Assembly: GCF_009749525.1 (NCBI RefSeq)
Contig: NZ_WOAC01000001.1
Coordinates: 62,001-126,000, forward strand
Length of the DNA: 64,000 nucleotides
Reading direction: 5' to 3'
Origin: Mesorhizobium xinjiangense
Lineage (GTDB): Bacteria; Pseudomonadota; Alphaproteobacteria; Rhizobiales; Rhizobiaceae
Below are positions 8,870 to 16,848 of this stretch, in pieces; within the stretch, counting starts at the first letter, position 1, and every line of letters begins with the position of its first letter. A program made the position numbers and the translations under genes. The notes beneath the pieces are model-generated. The model was not told the origin of the DNA. It ran no database searches and was given only the letters and a program-made list of their open reading frames with translations.

Positions 8870-9673
8870 TTGACATTCCTGGCGGGCCTCCTGGGTCGAA
8901 ACAAGACTCCAGACAATTCGTTACGCTCCAAAAAGGACCGGGCACGGCTCAAGGGCACGCTGATCGCCCGCGGGCTGTCGAAGAGCTATCGCGGGCGCGC
9001 CGTCGTCAGCGGCGTGTCAATCGGCGTGCGGGCCGGCGAGGCGGTGGGCCTGCTCGGCCCCAACGGCGCGGGCAAGACCACCTGCTTCTACATGGTGACG
9101 GGTCTCGTGCCCGTCGATGAAGGCACGATCGAGATCGACGGCTTCAACGTGACGACGATGCCGATGTATCGGCGGGCACGGCTCGGCATCGGCTACCTGC
9201 CCCAGGAGGCCTCGATTTTCCGCGGCCTGACCGTGGAGGCCAACATTCGCGCCGTACTGGAGGTGGTCGAGGGCAACCGCGCCAAGCGCGAGGCCAAGCT
9301 CGACGAACTGCTCGAAGAGTTTCACATCCCGCATCTGCGCAAGACGCCGGCCATAGCGCTGTCGGGCGGCGAACGCCGGAGGCTCGAGATCGCCCGCGCG
9401 CTGGCGTCCAATCCAAGCTTCATGCTGCTCGACGAGCCCTTCGCCGGCATCGACCCGATTGCCGTTTCCGACATCCAGCAACTGGTGCGCCACCTGACGG
9501 CGCGCGGCATCGGCGTCCTGATCACCGATCACAATGTGCGTGAAACGCTCGGCCTCATCGACCGGGCCTATATCCTGCATGCCGGCCAGGTTCTCACCCA
9601 TGGCCGTCCCGCCGACATCATCTCCAATCCCGACGTGCGCCGACTGTATCTGGGCGAGCAGTTTTCGCTCTGA
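8870..9673 (+). CDS. lptB: LPS export ABC transporter ATPase LptB
   Basis: This cytoplasmic ATPase powers LPS extraction by LptFG. The 267-residue sequence has Walker [10 protein letters not shown] (about 63-71), the Q-loop in GYLPQEAS, the ABC signature LSGGERRR (about 164-171) and Walker [14 protein letters not shown] (about 184-196), followed by the switch His in ITDHNV. The start is TTG at 8870, nine bases after the lptA stop and preceded by AGAGG. An N-terminal extension of about 30 residues precedes the ABC core, as often seen in rhizobia. Confidence 0.93.
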   Translation: MTFLAGLLGRNKTPDNSLRSKKDRARLKGTLIARGLSKSYRGRAVVSGVSIGVRAGEAVGLLGPNGAGKTTCFYMVTGLVPVDEGTIEIDGFNVTTMPMYRRARLGIGYLPQEASIFRGLTVEANIRAVLEVVEGNRAKREAKLDELLEEFHIPHLRKTPAIALSGGERRRLEIARALASNPSFMLLDEPFAGIDPIAVSDIQQLVRHLTARGIGVLITDHNVRETLGLIDRAYILHAGQVLTHGRPADIISNPDVRRLYLGEQFSL

Positions 9674-9735
9674 CCGCATGCCAGCCGGGCGATTTCGCCG
9701 GCGGATTAAGGTCTCGACAACGCAAAATCGGCACC

Positions 9736-9771
9736 TTTTGCTTGACAAGCAAAAGCCGGGCCAGTTTCTAA
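9736..9771 (+). promoter_or_regulatory. Probable sigma70-type promoter of rpoN with overlapping palindrome
   Basis: TTGACA at 9742-9747 is followed after 18 bp by TTCTAA at 9766-9771, a plausible housekeeping promoter 70 bp before rpoN. The -35 box lies inside a perfect inverted repeat, TTTTGCTTG (9736-9744) and CAAGCAAAA (9746-9754), around a single A. A protein bound there would block the -35 box, so this is a candidate operator. Confidence 0.55.
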
Positions 9772-9840
9772 TGCCGGCGACGAACAGCGCGCGACGGGTG
9801 GGTCCAAGCGTGCGTTTTGGTGGGGAAACAGGTTCAAGAG

Positions 9841-11364
9841 ATGGCGCTTGCTGCCAAACTCCAACTGCGCCAGGCGCAGTCTCTGGTTATGACGCCGCAA
9901 CTGATGCAGTCGATCCGGCTGCTGCAGTTCACGCATGCGGAGCTCGAGCGCTTCATCGACGAGGAAATCGAGCGCAATCCGCTCCTGGAACGCGACGGCG
10001 GACAGGACGATGCCTTCCACGGCGAGGAAGCCGCGCCACCGGACGGCGCGAAGAGCGAGACGGGCGAGGAGGGCGAATGGTTCCGTGACGATCTCGACGG
10101 CGCCGCGAAAGTCGCCAGCCAGTTCGATTCATCGCTGGAAAATGTCTTTCCCGACGATCCCGGCATCCGCGAAGCCATCGCTCCGCAGCTCGCCGCCAAT
10201 TGGAAATCGGGCAACCCGGTTGTCGAGGGCGGCGAAGGCTTCGACCTGGAAGACGTGACGGCAGCCGCGGCGACGTTGCGCGATCACGTCGCCGAGCAGA
10301 TATCCTTTTGCCTGCATCAGCCGGGCGACCGCATGATCGCCGTCGAACTGGCCGATGCGCTCGACGAATCGGGCTATCTGCAGATCGAGTTCGACGAGTT
10401 GACGAATCGGCTGTCCGTCGAACGCGCGCGGATCACCGCGGTGCTCAAGACCTGCCGGACCTTCGATCCGCCGGGGATCTTCGCGCGCGACCTGTCGGAA
10501 TGTCTGGCCCTGCAACTGGCGCGCAAGGACAGGTTCGACCCGGCCATGGCGGCCCTGATCGCCAATCTCGACCTCCTGGCACGGCGCGACTTCCAGGCGC
10601 TGAAGAAGATTTGCGGCGTGGCCGAGGACGATCTTCTCGACATGCTGGCCGAGATCAAGGCCCTGGACCCCAAACCGGGTGCGGCGTTTGTCACCTCCGG
10701 CATGGAAACGATCGTCCCCGACGTGGTCGTTCAGCCGGCCCCCGACGGCACTTGGACGGTCGAACTCAACCCGGCATCACTGCCGCGCGTTCTCGTCAAC
10801 CAGACCTATTTTGCCCATGTGTCGGGACATGCCAGGGATGCCGGGGAACGGCAGTTCCTGAGCGACTGCCTGCAGAGCGCCAACTGGCTTACCCGCAGCC
10901 TCGACCAGCGCGCGCGCACCATATTGAAGGTGACATCGGAGATCGTACGCCAGCAGGACGCTTTCCTGACCAGCGGTGTGGAGCATTTGCGCCCGCTCAA
11001 TCTGCGCATGGTCGCCGACGCCATCCAGATGCACGAATCCACCGTCAGCCGGGTGACGGCCAACAAATACGTGCAGACGCCGCGCGGGCTGTTCGAGCTG
11101 CGCTATTTCTTCACCGCCTCGCTCGGTTCGGCCATGGGCGGCGAGGCGCATTCGGCGGAAGCCGTGCGTCATCGCATCCGCCAGATGATCGAGGAGGAGA
11201 CCGCCGCCGAAATCCTGTCGGACGACGCGATTGTGGATATCCTGAGGAAAACCGGGATCGACATCGCCCGCCGCACGGTGGCAAAATACCGCGAAGGCAT
11301 GAGTATCCCGTCCTCCGTGCAACGGCGCCGCGAGAAGCGCGCCTTGGCCACTGCCGGTCGCTGA
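9841..11364 (+). CDS. rpoN: RNA polymerase sigma-54 factor
   Basis: This 507-residue sigma factor directs transcription from -24/-12 promoters with enhancer-binding proteins. Region I is the Gln/Leu-rich start (LRQAQSLVMTPQLMQSIRLL), followed by an acidic region II, the core-binding domain and the DNA-binding C-terminus. The RpoN box reads ARRTVAKYRE at about residues 476-485, close to the end. The ATG at 9841 gives the usual N-terminus, while upstream GTG and TTG codons would add eight residues. The position after lptB and before hpf and ptsN is the conserved proteobacterial arrangement. Confidence 0.96.
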   Translation: MALAAKLQLRQAQSLVMTPQLMQSIRLLQFTHAELERFIDEEIERNPLLERDGGQDDAFHGEEAAPPDGAKSETGEEGEWFRDDLDGAAKVASQFDSSLENVFPDDPGIREAIAPQLAANWKSGNPVVEGGEGFDLEDVTAAAATLRDHVAEQISFCLHQPGDRMIAVELADALDESGYLQIEFDELTNRLSVERARITAVLKTCRTFDPPGIFARDLSECLALQLARKDRFDPAMAALIANLDLLARRDFQALKKICGVAEDDLLDMLAEIKALDPKPGAAFVTSGMETIVPDVVVQPAPDGTWTVELNPASLPRVLVNQTYFAHVSGHARDAGERQFLSDCLQSANWLTRSLDQRARTILKVTSEIVRQQDAFLTSGVEHLRPLNLRMVADAIQMHESTVSRVTANKYVQTPRGLFELRYFFTASLGSAMGGEAHSAEAVRHRIRQMIEEETAAEILSDDAIVDILRKTGIDIARRTVAKYREGMSIPSSVQRRREKRALATAGR

Positions 11365-11428
11365 TCAGCCCCAGGGATGGGCCGCATCGGCGCAGATGCG
11401 GCGTTTGCACGCAAGATCGCGGCTTTGA

Positions 11429-11457
11429 TTGACAAAGCGGAACGGACTGACTAGAAG
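11429..11457 (+). promoter_or_regulatory. Possible hpf promoter
   Basis: TTGACA (11429-11434) and TAGAAG (11452-11457) are separated by 17 bp and lie about 170 bp upstream of hpf, in a 266-bp gap after rpoN. The -10 box is a weak match. I saw no convincing -24/-12 element here. Confidence 0.35.
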
Positions 11458-11630
11458 CCCGCCACCCGGCTCAGGGGTCCAGGATTTGGCGCGGCCATGC
11501 AGATCAAGCGGCGCGTCACGCGGCCTTGACCGAAAATGGCGCGCAGAAATTGGCCGAGAGCTTGTGTGCGGCTGCCACGGGTATAAACTCGACAAGCTTT
11601 GGAAGTCTGGACAAGAAAGGTCGTTTTCAC

Positions 11631-12215
11631 ATGGGCCTGCGTATTTCCGGAAAACAGATGGAAGTTGGCGATGCTTTCAGGGATCGCATCGATTCGAGAA
11701 TCGGAGAGGCCGTCGGGAAATATTTCGATGGTGGTTTTTCGGGGCGTGTGACTGTCGAGAAGGAAGGGTCGCGCTTCAGCGCGGACTGCACAATCCATCT
11801 CGATACCGGCATGACCCTGCAGGCGGAGGGGCGCGCCCAGGATCCGCAGCTTGCGTTCGACGGCGCGGCCGAGCGGATCGAAAAGCGCCTGCGTCGCTAC
11901 AAGAGGCGATTGAAGGCGCATCCGGCCGCGCCTGACAATGGCGCCTGGGCCGACATCTCGTATCGGGTCATGGCACCGGTCGCCGACGAGGACGAAGTGC
12001 CGGACGACTTCGCGCCCGCCGTCGTGGCCGAATCCTCGATGACGCTGAAGACAATGTCGGTGGCTTCGGCGGTGATCGAACTCGACACCAAGGACAGTCC
12101 GGTCTACGTGTTCCGCAATGCGGGCAACGACTCGGTCAACATCGTCTACCGCAGGTCCGACGGCAATATCGGATGGATCGATCCGTCGACGGTCGCCGCC
12201 TACGGTCAGGCCTAG
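11631..12215 (+). CDS. hpf: Ribosome hibernation promoting factor, long form
   Basis: This 194-residue protein has an N-terminal S30AE domain (about 1-105), which sits in the mRNA channel of idle 30S subunits. A linker follows, then a C-terminal dimerisation domain (about 135-190, with DSPVYVFRNAGNDSVNIVYR) that joins two 70S ribosomes into 100S particles. The ATG at 11631 begins MGLRISGKQ, and the S30AE core starts right after it. The stop codon TAG is formed by the CTAG at the left boundary of an R1 repeat. The gene lies between rpoN and ptsN, its usual place. Confidence 0.92.
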   Translation: MGLRISGKQMEVGDAFRDRIDSRIGEAVGKYFDGGFSGRVTVEKEGSRFSADCTIHLDTGMTLQAEGRAQDPQLAFDGAAERIEKRLRRYKRRLKAHPAAPDNGAWADISYRVMAPVADEDEVPDDFAPAVVAESSMTLKTMSVASAVIELDTKDSPVYVFRNAGNDSVNIVYRRSDGNIGWIDPSTVAAYGQA

Positions 12216-12372
12216 TGGAACGAATTTGACATTCTCGATGTCGACCCCGAGATCGAATGTCGAATTCAAAAGTTCCGCTAGAATCATAAAGTTGCTGGTG
12301 GTTCTTTTGTTTCCAACATTTGCCCTCAAGGCCGATATAAATGGGATGCAAATGTTGGAAACGAACCACTAG
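12212..12372. repeat. Two-module palindromic element, family R1 copy 2
   Basis: This 161-bp copy has the same structure as that at 7186: module A 12212-12281 (with an internal deletion of about 9 bp in the loop side), a linker, and module B 12295-12372. Boundaries are CTAG at 12212-12215, 12278-12281 and 12369-12372, with CTGG at 12295. The first CTAG contains the stop codon of hpf. It fills most of the hpf-ptsN gap. Confidence 0.9.
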
Positions 12373-12447
12373 CCGCAAGCGATTTGCCCCGCGACGGTGC
12401 GGCCAATACGGCTGCAGGCGGCGAGGCGGAAGAAGGAACGCGAGGAA

Positions 12448-12912
12448 ATGGATCTGAGCGATCTCATCGAGGTCTCGGCTATCATGCCGGCCTTGAAGGC
12501 GAATTCCAAGAAGCAGCTGTTGCAGTTGCTGGCTGAAAAAGCGGCCGGCATCACGGGCATCCCCGAGCGCGAGATCTTCGACACGATCCTGCAGCGCGAA
12601 CGGCTGGGCTCCACCGGCGTCGGCAACGGCATTGCTATTCCGCATGGCAAGCTGCCCGGCGTGAAGAACATTACCGGCGTGTTCGCACGGCTCGAGACGC
12701 CGGTCGAATTCGAAGCCCTGGACGACCAGCCGGTCGATCTCGTCTTTCTGCTGATTGCGCCGGAGGGAGCGGGGGCCGATCACCTCAAGGCACTGTCCCG
12801 CATCGCACGGGTGCTGCGCGACGCCGACACGGTCGACAAGATCCGCGGCACCAAGGATGCGGCCGCGATCCACCAGTTTCTCTCCTCCACACAGGCGTCT
12901 CACGCGGCGTGA
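12448..12912 (+). CDS. ptsN: Nitrogen-related phosphotransferase EIIA(Ntr)
   Basis: This 154-residue PTS IIA domain of the mannitol/fructose type is a regulatory phosphoprotein in potassium, nitrogen and carbon signalling rather than sugar uptake. The phosphorylated His is His66 in GIAIPHGKLP, and the family motif GVGNGIA precedes it. The ATG at 12448 has GAGGAA upstream; a longer frame would add 17 basic residues. It closes the rpoN-hpf-ptsN cluster. Its partners PtsP and NPr are not in the window. Confidence 0.93.
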   Translation: MDLSDLIEVSAIMPALKANSKKQLLQLLAEKAAGITGIPEREIFDTILQRERLGSTGVGNGIAIPHGKLPGVKNITGVFARLETPVEFEALDDQPVDLVFLLIAPEGAGADHLKALSRIARVLRDADTVDKIRGTKDAAAIHQFLSSTQASHAA

Positions 12913-13022
12913 TCCGCTGACGCCCGCCTTGGGCGGACGCATTGCCGCATCTGTCGTTCATGGCATGCGTCATTCCGGGCAAATGGAGCGAAGCGGAAAG
13001 AAGATCAGAATCCGTTCCGTGG

Positions 13023-13137
13023 CCTTGGCGCGCATTTGCTTCAAACGGAAACGTTTGAAGCAAAGATATGTGCGCCAGATCACTATGCTGGAGCATGTAC
13101 CGCTTAAACGATTCCGTTTGAGCGGTACATTTTCTAG
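13023..13137. repeat. Palindromic intergenic element, family R2 copy 2 (reverse orientation)
   Basis: This is an R2 copy in the opposite orientation to copy 1. The stem-loops are GCTTCAAACG with CGTTTGAAGC, and a GCTTAAACG arm pairing imperfectly with CGTTTGAGC. The right boundary is CTAG at 13134-13137, whose complement provides the TAG stop of the DUF1150 gene. The left boundary is degenerate (CTTG). It lies in the 221-bp gap between convergent ptsN and DUF1150. Confidence 0.82.
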
Positions 13138-13391
13138 TGGATGCTGACGGGCGTCAGATCGTTCTGCATGGCCCCGGCCAGTGCGCTGTCATGCGCGTCG
13201 GTGAGCAGGATCGGCTGGCCGTTGGCGCCGAACACGGCCCACAGCTCAAGCCCCGGCGCCATCTCGGGCAGATTGGGGTAGCGCCCGCGCAGGTCGTCGC
13301 TCGACACCTTCTTCAGATAGGCCACCGCGCCCTCGCCCAGATGGGCGAACTGCGCTTCCGTCATGATATTCTTGGCTTCGTTCTCAGTCAT
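13134..13391 (-). CDS. DUF1150 family protein
   Basis: This acidic 85-residue protein contains LPEMAPGLELWAVFGANGQPI, the core of the alphaproteobacterial DUF1150 family. In this order the gene regularly follows the small heat-shock gene, as here (121 bp downstream on the same strand). The molecular function is unknown. The ATG at 13391 has GGAGG upstream. The TAG stop lies within the CTAG boundary of the adjacent R2 repeat, so the C-terminus may have been set by that insertion. Confidence 0.8.
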   Translation of the reverse strand: MTENEAKNIMTEAQFAHLGEGAVAYLKKVSSDDLRGRYPNLPEMAPGLELWAVFGANGQPILLTDAHDSALAGAMQNDLTPVSIH

Positions 13392-13512
13392 CTTCAGCCT
13401 CCATCTCGAGGGCCGCCGTCAGCCTGTCTTGCCGCATTCGTGCGACGCCAGGTGTTTCCGCCTGACTGCAAATGCTCTGGCCAACCCTTCTTGAGAGCTT
13501 TCGCGGTTCGGT

Positions 13513-13935
13513 TCAGTCGTTGACCGCAATGTCAATTTTCCGCACCACGCGATCCGGTTCCGGCCGATCGAGATCGATGGCCAGCAATCCATTGCGCAGC
13601 GCGGCGCCTGTCACCCGCATTCCGTCGGCCAGCACGAAGGCGCGTTGGAATTGTCGCGCCGCGATACCGCGGTGCAGATATTCGCGCTCCGTATCGTCGG
13701 TCTGCCTGCCGCGGACGACGAGCTGGTTTTCCTCGATGGCGACCTCGAGGTCGCTTTCGCCGAATCCGGCCACGGCCAGTGTGATGCGCAGGCGGTGGCC
13801 GCCTTCTTCGCTGCGCAAACGCTCGATATTGTAGGGCGGGTAGCCGTCGCCGGATTTGGCGACGCGTTCGAGCGTCTTTTCCATCGTCTCGAATCCCAAT
13901 AGAAGCGGACTCGAGAAAGGGGTCATGCGCGTCAT
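13513..13935 (-). CDS. Small heat-shock protein, Hsp20/IbpA type
   Basis: This 140-residue ATP-independent holdase begins MTRMTPFSSPLLLGFETME. An alpha-crystallin domain (about 32-125) with GYPPYNIER, LRITLAVAGF and LVVRGRQ follows, then a short tail ending in DIAVND. This is the IbpA-like class A found in rhizobia. The start at 13935 has GAGGA upstream and is preferred to an in-frame start 20 codons earlier. It is probably heat-inducible through an RpoH-like promoter at 14002-14031 and is followed by DUF1150. Confidence 0.92.
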   Translation of the reverse strand: MTRMTPFSSPLLLGFETMEKTLERVAKSGDGYPPYNIERLRSEEGGHRLRITLAVAGFGESDLEVAIEENQLVVRGRQTDDTEREYLHRGIAARQFQRAFVLADGMRVTGAALRNGLLAIDLDRPEPDRVVRKIDIAVND

Positions 13936-14001
13936 GTCGTTGTCCTCAAAGAGCGACGTGGATTGCGGAAAAACCCGAATGGCATTTCTCCGCATGGCTC
14001 T

Positions 14002-14031
14002 GATATGGTCGGGGACCGGAGCAAATTCAAG
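14002..14031 (-). promoter_or_regulatory. Possible RpoH promoter of the hsp20 gene
   Basis: On the minus strand CTTGAA (14031-14026) is followed about 18-19 bp later by CCATATC (14008-14002), resembling the heat-shock -35 CTTG and -10 CYTATNT. It lies about 67 bp before the hsp20 start and overlaps the region just upstream of the divergent nucleoside hydrolase. The match is weaker than that of dnaK. Confidence 0.4.
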
Positions 14032-14049
14032 TCATTACTGGAGCATCGC

Positions 14050-14991
14050 ATGGCGGCTGTCCGCAAGATCATCATCGACACGGATCCGGGGCAGGACGAC
14101 GCCGTGGCGATCCTTCTCGCACTCGCAAGTCCCGAGTTCGACATCCTCGGAATCACCGCCGTTGCCGGCAATGTGCCGCTGACGCTGACGTCGAAAAACG
14201 CGCTGAAGATCTGCGAACTGGCCGGCAAGCGCGACACGCGGGTCTTTGCCGGCGCCAGCCGCCCGCTCATGCGCACGCTGGTGACGGCGGAGGAAGTGCA
14301 CGGCAAGACGGGGCTCGACGGACCGGACCTGCCCGAACCGACGATGAAGCTGGAAGCGCAGCATGCGGTCGACTTCATCGTCGACACGCTGATGGGTGAG
14401 GAACCGGACACGGTGACGCTGTGCCCGCTCGGACCGCTGACCAATGTCGCCCTGGCCCTCATTCGCGAACCGCGCATTGCGCCGCGCATCAAGGAGATCG
14501 TGCTGATGGGCGGCGGCTTCTTCGAAGGGGGCAACGTGACGCCGGCGGCCGAATTCAACATCTTTGTCGATCCGCATGCCGCCGATGTCGTCCTGAGGGC
14601 CGGCATTCCGGTCGTCATGATGCCGCTCGACGTCACCCACAAGGCGCTGACGACGGCCAGGCGCGTCGAGCGCTTCCGGTCCATGGGAACGGCCGTCGGA
14701 ACGGCGACGGCCGAACTGCTCGATTTCTTCGAGCGCTTCGACGAGCAGAAATACGGCACCGACGGGGGTCCGCTGCACGATCCCTGCGTCATCGCCTACC
14801 TGATCCGGCCGGAACTGTTTTCAGGCCGCCAATGCAATGTCAGCGTGGAGACGATGTCGGAACTCACCATGGGCATGACGGTCATCGACTGGTGGGGGGT
14901 GAGCGACCGGCCGAAGAACGCCCTGGTCATGCGCGATATCGATCACGAAGGCTTCTTCGACCTCCTGAGCGAACGGCTGGCACGCCTGTAG
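14050..14991 (+). CDS. Inosine/uridine-preferring nucleoside hydrolase
   Basis: This 313-residue enzyme hydrolyses the N-glycosidic bond of ribonucleosides to free ribose and base. The Ca-binding and catalytic motif DTDPGQDD is at residues 10-17, and LGPLTNVALAL and the C-terminal GPLHDPCVIAYL (with Asp and His ligands) follow. The ATG at 14050 gives the standard short N-terminus; an upstream in-frame start adds 29 unrelated residues. The ribokinase about 0.8 kb further right could phosphorylate the ribose released, although it is not in the same operon. Confidence 0.92.
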   Translation: MAAVRKIIIDTDPGQDDAVAILLALASPEFDILGITAVAGNVPLTLTSKNALKICELAGKRDTRVFAGASRPLMRTLVTAEEVHGKTGLDGPDLPEPTMKLEAQHAVDFIVDTLMGEEPDTVTLCPLGPLTNVALALIREPRIAPRIKEIVLMGGGFFEGGNVTPAAEFNIFVDPHAADVVLRAGIPVVMMPLDVTHKALTTARRVERFRSMGTAVGTATAELLDFFERFDEQKYGTDGGPLHDPCVIAYLIRPELFSGRQCNVSVETMSELTMGMTVIDWWGVSDRPKNALVMRDIDHEGFFDLLSERLARL

Positions 14992-15022
14992 CGGTCTCTC
15001 CTGCGGGCATGGCCCGGCGCCG

Positions 15023-15637
15023 TCATCTGGCGCGCGAAAAGGCGAGCCAAAGGCCGCCGCCGATCAGGAAGGATCCGCTGATGCGCGCAAGAAGCCGGAT
15101 TCGCCGTGTCGACAGTGCGCGGCCGGCGCGCCCGGCGGCGACGGCATAGACCGAATCCGACATTGCCGCGACGGCCAGCGCCGTGGCGCCCATAATGAGG
15201 ATCTGCGGCGCATAATCGCGTCCCGGATCGATGAACTGCGGAATAAAGGCGCCGAAGAACACCAGGGTCTTGGGGTTGCTCATCGCGACCAGGAAGCCTT
15301 GCAGCACGAAGCCCCCGTGAGGTGTGCGCGGCGGCGCGCCGGGGGCCGTCATGCCGCCCGAGCGGATCATCTGCCAGCCCAGATAGATGAGATAGGCCGC
15401 CCCCAGCCATCGCAGCACCTCGAACCAGTGACCCATCAATGCAATTGCCTGGTTGAGCCCGATGCCGACGATGGCGATCATCAAGGCCATGCCCGCCTGC
15501 GTTCCGGCGACATTGAGCAGACCGGCCCGTGTGCCGTGGCGCATGCTCGACGCGATGATGAGGGTAACGGTCGGGCCGGGAACGAGGACGACGATCGTGC
15601 AGGCAAGCAGATAGGCAAGGAAGATGTCGGGCGACAT
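15023..15637 (-). CDS. LysE/RhtB family amino-acid exporter
   Basis: This 204-residue membrane protein has six predicted hydrophobic segments. The family signature PGPTVTLIIASSMRHGTRAGLLNVAG is near residues 20-45 and LKxxGAAYLIYLGWQM-like sequence follows. It should export amino acids such as homoserine, threonine or lysine; the substrate is unknown. The ATG at 15637 is preceded by AAAGGAG, and that ribosome binding site touches the outer end of an R2 repeat, so the repeat occupies the 5' leader. It converges with the nucleoside hydrolase gene. Confidence 0.88.
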   Translation of the reverse strand: MSPDIFLAYLLACTIVVLVPGPTVTLIIASSMRHGTRAGLLNVAGTQAGMALMIAIVGIGLNQAIALMGHWFEVLRWLGAAYLIYLGWQMIRSGGMTAPGAPPRTPHGGFVLQGFLVAMSNPKTLVFFGAFIPQFIDPGRDYAPQILIMGATALAVAAMSDSVYAVAAGRAGRALSTRRIRLLARISGSFLIGGGLWLAFSRAR

Positions 15638-15646
15638 GAGCGGCTC

Positions 15647-15764
15647 CTTTGCGCGCGTTTGCTTCAAACGAAAAGTTTGAAGCAAAGATATGCGCGCCAG
15701 GTCAATATGCTGGAACATGTACCTTTCGCTCAAACGATTCCGTTTGAGCGGGACATGTTCCAAA
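15647..15764. repeat. Palindromic intergenic element, family R2 copy 3 (reverse orientation)
   Basis: This copy has arms GCTTCAAAC and GTTTGAAGC, then CGCTCAAACG and CGTTTGAGCG within outer arms GGAACATGT and ACATGTTCC. The boundary CTAGs are degenerate (CTTT on the left, CCAA on the right). It sits between lysE and rbsK, immediately upstream of the lysE ribosome binding site. Confidence 0.85.
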
Positions 15765-15817
15765 TTTGACAGGTCTCAGAGCCGCACATTGCCGCCGCCG
15801 CGTCAAGGCGCATGGTG

Positions 15818-16714
15818 TCAGGCGAAGACGGCATCCACCTCCCGGCGGCGCGGGATCGACGGCTGCGCCCCCGGCTTCAGACAGGCAAGCGCGCCGGCGG
15901 TGGCCGCACGCTGCAGCGCCGCCTCGAGCCCCATGCCCTCGGCAAGGGCAGCGCCCAGATAGCCGCAAAACGTGTCGCCGGCGCCGACCGTGTCGATGGC
16001 GGTGATCTTCATTGCCGGGATTTCATGGAACCGGGACGGCGTGGCGGCCATGACGCCCTCGGCGCCCAGCGTGACGACGATGGCGCGTCCGGTCGCCGAA
16101 GCAAAGGCGCGCACCCGCTCCTGCCGGTTCTGCCCGTCGAGCGCCAGAACCTGCGCATAGAGGTCGAACTCGGTCTCGTTGGCGATCACATAGTCGGCGC
16201 GTTCGAGAAACGGCGCCGCCTCCTCGCGGAACGGCGCGGTGTTGAGCAGGGAGACGGCATGGGCCTCGCGCGCGGCCTCCAGGGCGGCGGCGACGGTTTC
16301 GAGCGGAACCTCGTGCTGCAGCAGGAGATGGTCGCCGGCGCCGAGTTGCTGATCGTCGAGCGATGCGGGAGAGACCGCCGCATTGGCGCCCGGCACCACG
16401 GCGATCATGTTCTCGCCACCCGGCCCGACGAGGATCAGCGCCGTACCGGTGGGCACGTCGACCGCGCGCACCGCCGATACCTCGACGCCGTCCTGCTTGA
16501 GCAGGGCCAGCGCCTGATCGGCGAAGGGATCGCGGCCCACCGCGCCGACCATGCGAACCTTCGCGCCGGCGCGCACAGCCGCCAGCGCCTGGTTGGCGCC
16601 CTTGCCGCCGGGTGCAGTCTCGAAGCTGGTTCCGGGCACCGTCTCGCCCGCGCCGGGCAGGCGGTCGACGGACGCAATCAGGTCGAGATTGATGGAGCCG
16701 ATGACGGTGATCAA
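15818..16714 (-). CDS. rbsK: Ribokinase
   Basis: This 298-residue PfkB-family kinase phosphorylates D-ribose to ribose-5-phosphate. The N-terminal signature GSINLDLIASVDRLPGAGET and the GGKGANQA block are present. The C-terminal anion hole and catalytic base are in DTVGAGDTFCGYL (about 240-252). The start is taken as TTG at 16714 (LITVIGSIN) because GGGGAGG lies six bases upstream and the family N-terminus starts there. ATG starts further upstream would run through two repeats. The ribosome binding site is in a perfect hairpin (16721-16741). Confidence 0.9.
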   Translation of the reverse strand: MITVIGSINLDLIASVDRLPGAGETVPGTSFETAPGGKGANQALAAVRAGAKVRMVGAVGRDPFADQALALLKQDGVEVSAVRAVDVPTGTALILVGPGGENMIAVVPGANAAVSPASLDDQQLGAGDHLLLQHEVPLETVAAALEAAREAHAVSLLNTAPFREEAAPFLERADYVIANETEFDLYAQVLALDGQNRQERVRAFASATGRAIVVTLGAEGVMAATPSRFHEIPAMKITAIDTVGAGDTFCGYLGAALAEGMGLEAALQRAATAGALACLKPGAQPSIPRRREVDAVFA

Positions 16715-16720
16715 GGCGTG

Positions 16721-16741
16721 CCTCCCCAGGAATTGGGGAGG
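16721..16741 (-). promoter_or_regulatory. Hairpin that contains the rbsK ribosome binding site
   Basis: On the minus strand the leader reads CCTCCCC, a 7-nt loop, then GGGGAGG, which is a perfect 7-bp GC-rich stem. The 3' arm is the Shine-Dalgarno of rbsK, six bases before its TTG. In RNA this would hide the ribosome binding site unless melted or bound, so it is a candidate translational switch. Confidence 0.55.
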
Positions 16742-16745
16742 CAGG

Positions 16746-16812
16746 CTAGAGCAATTCCAGGAGAAGTGGAAGTCGGTTCTCCGTCCGGAATTGCGTCGAA
16801 TCAAAGGGTAGA
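16746..16812. repeat. Small palindromic repeat upstream of rbsK
   Basis: A nested hairpin has outer arms GCAATTCC and GGAATTGC and inner arms GGAGAA and TTCTCC. From memory, sequences like this (agagcaattcc to ccggaattgcg) are scattered through many Hyphomicrobiales genomes as intergenic repeats. Only one copy is visible here. Confidence 0.5.
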
Positions 16813-16848
16813 TTGACGAACCGATTCCGCGAAGCGGTGAACCGATCT

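Noticed and set aside
10200-11432. A 410-codon plus-strand frame overlapping rpoN
   Set aside because: It is a +1 shadow of rpoN, Arg/Gly/Pro-rich without motifs.
13023-13050. A -24/-12 (sigma-54) promoter in the R2 repeat, TGGCGCGCATTTGCT
   Set aside because: The distance between GG and GC is one base too short, and the other copies do not keep the motif.
13936-14001. A ROSE-type RNA thermometer in the hsp20 leader
   Set aside because: Only short GTCG/CGAC and CTC/GAG pairings surround the ribosome binding site, and the conserved ROSE 3' hairpin could not be recognised.
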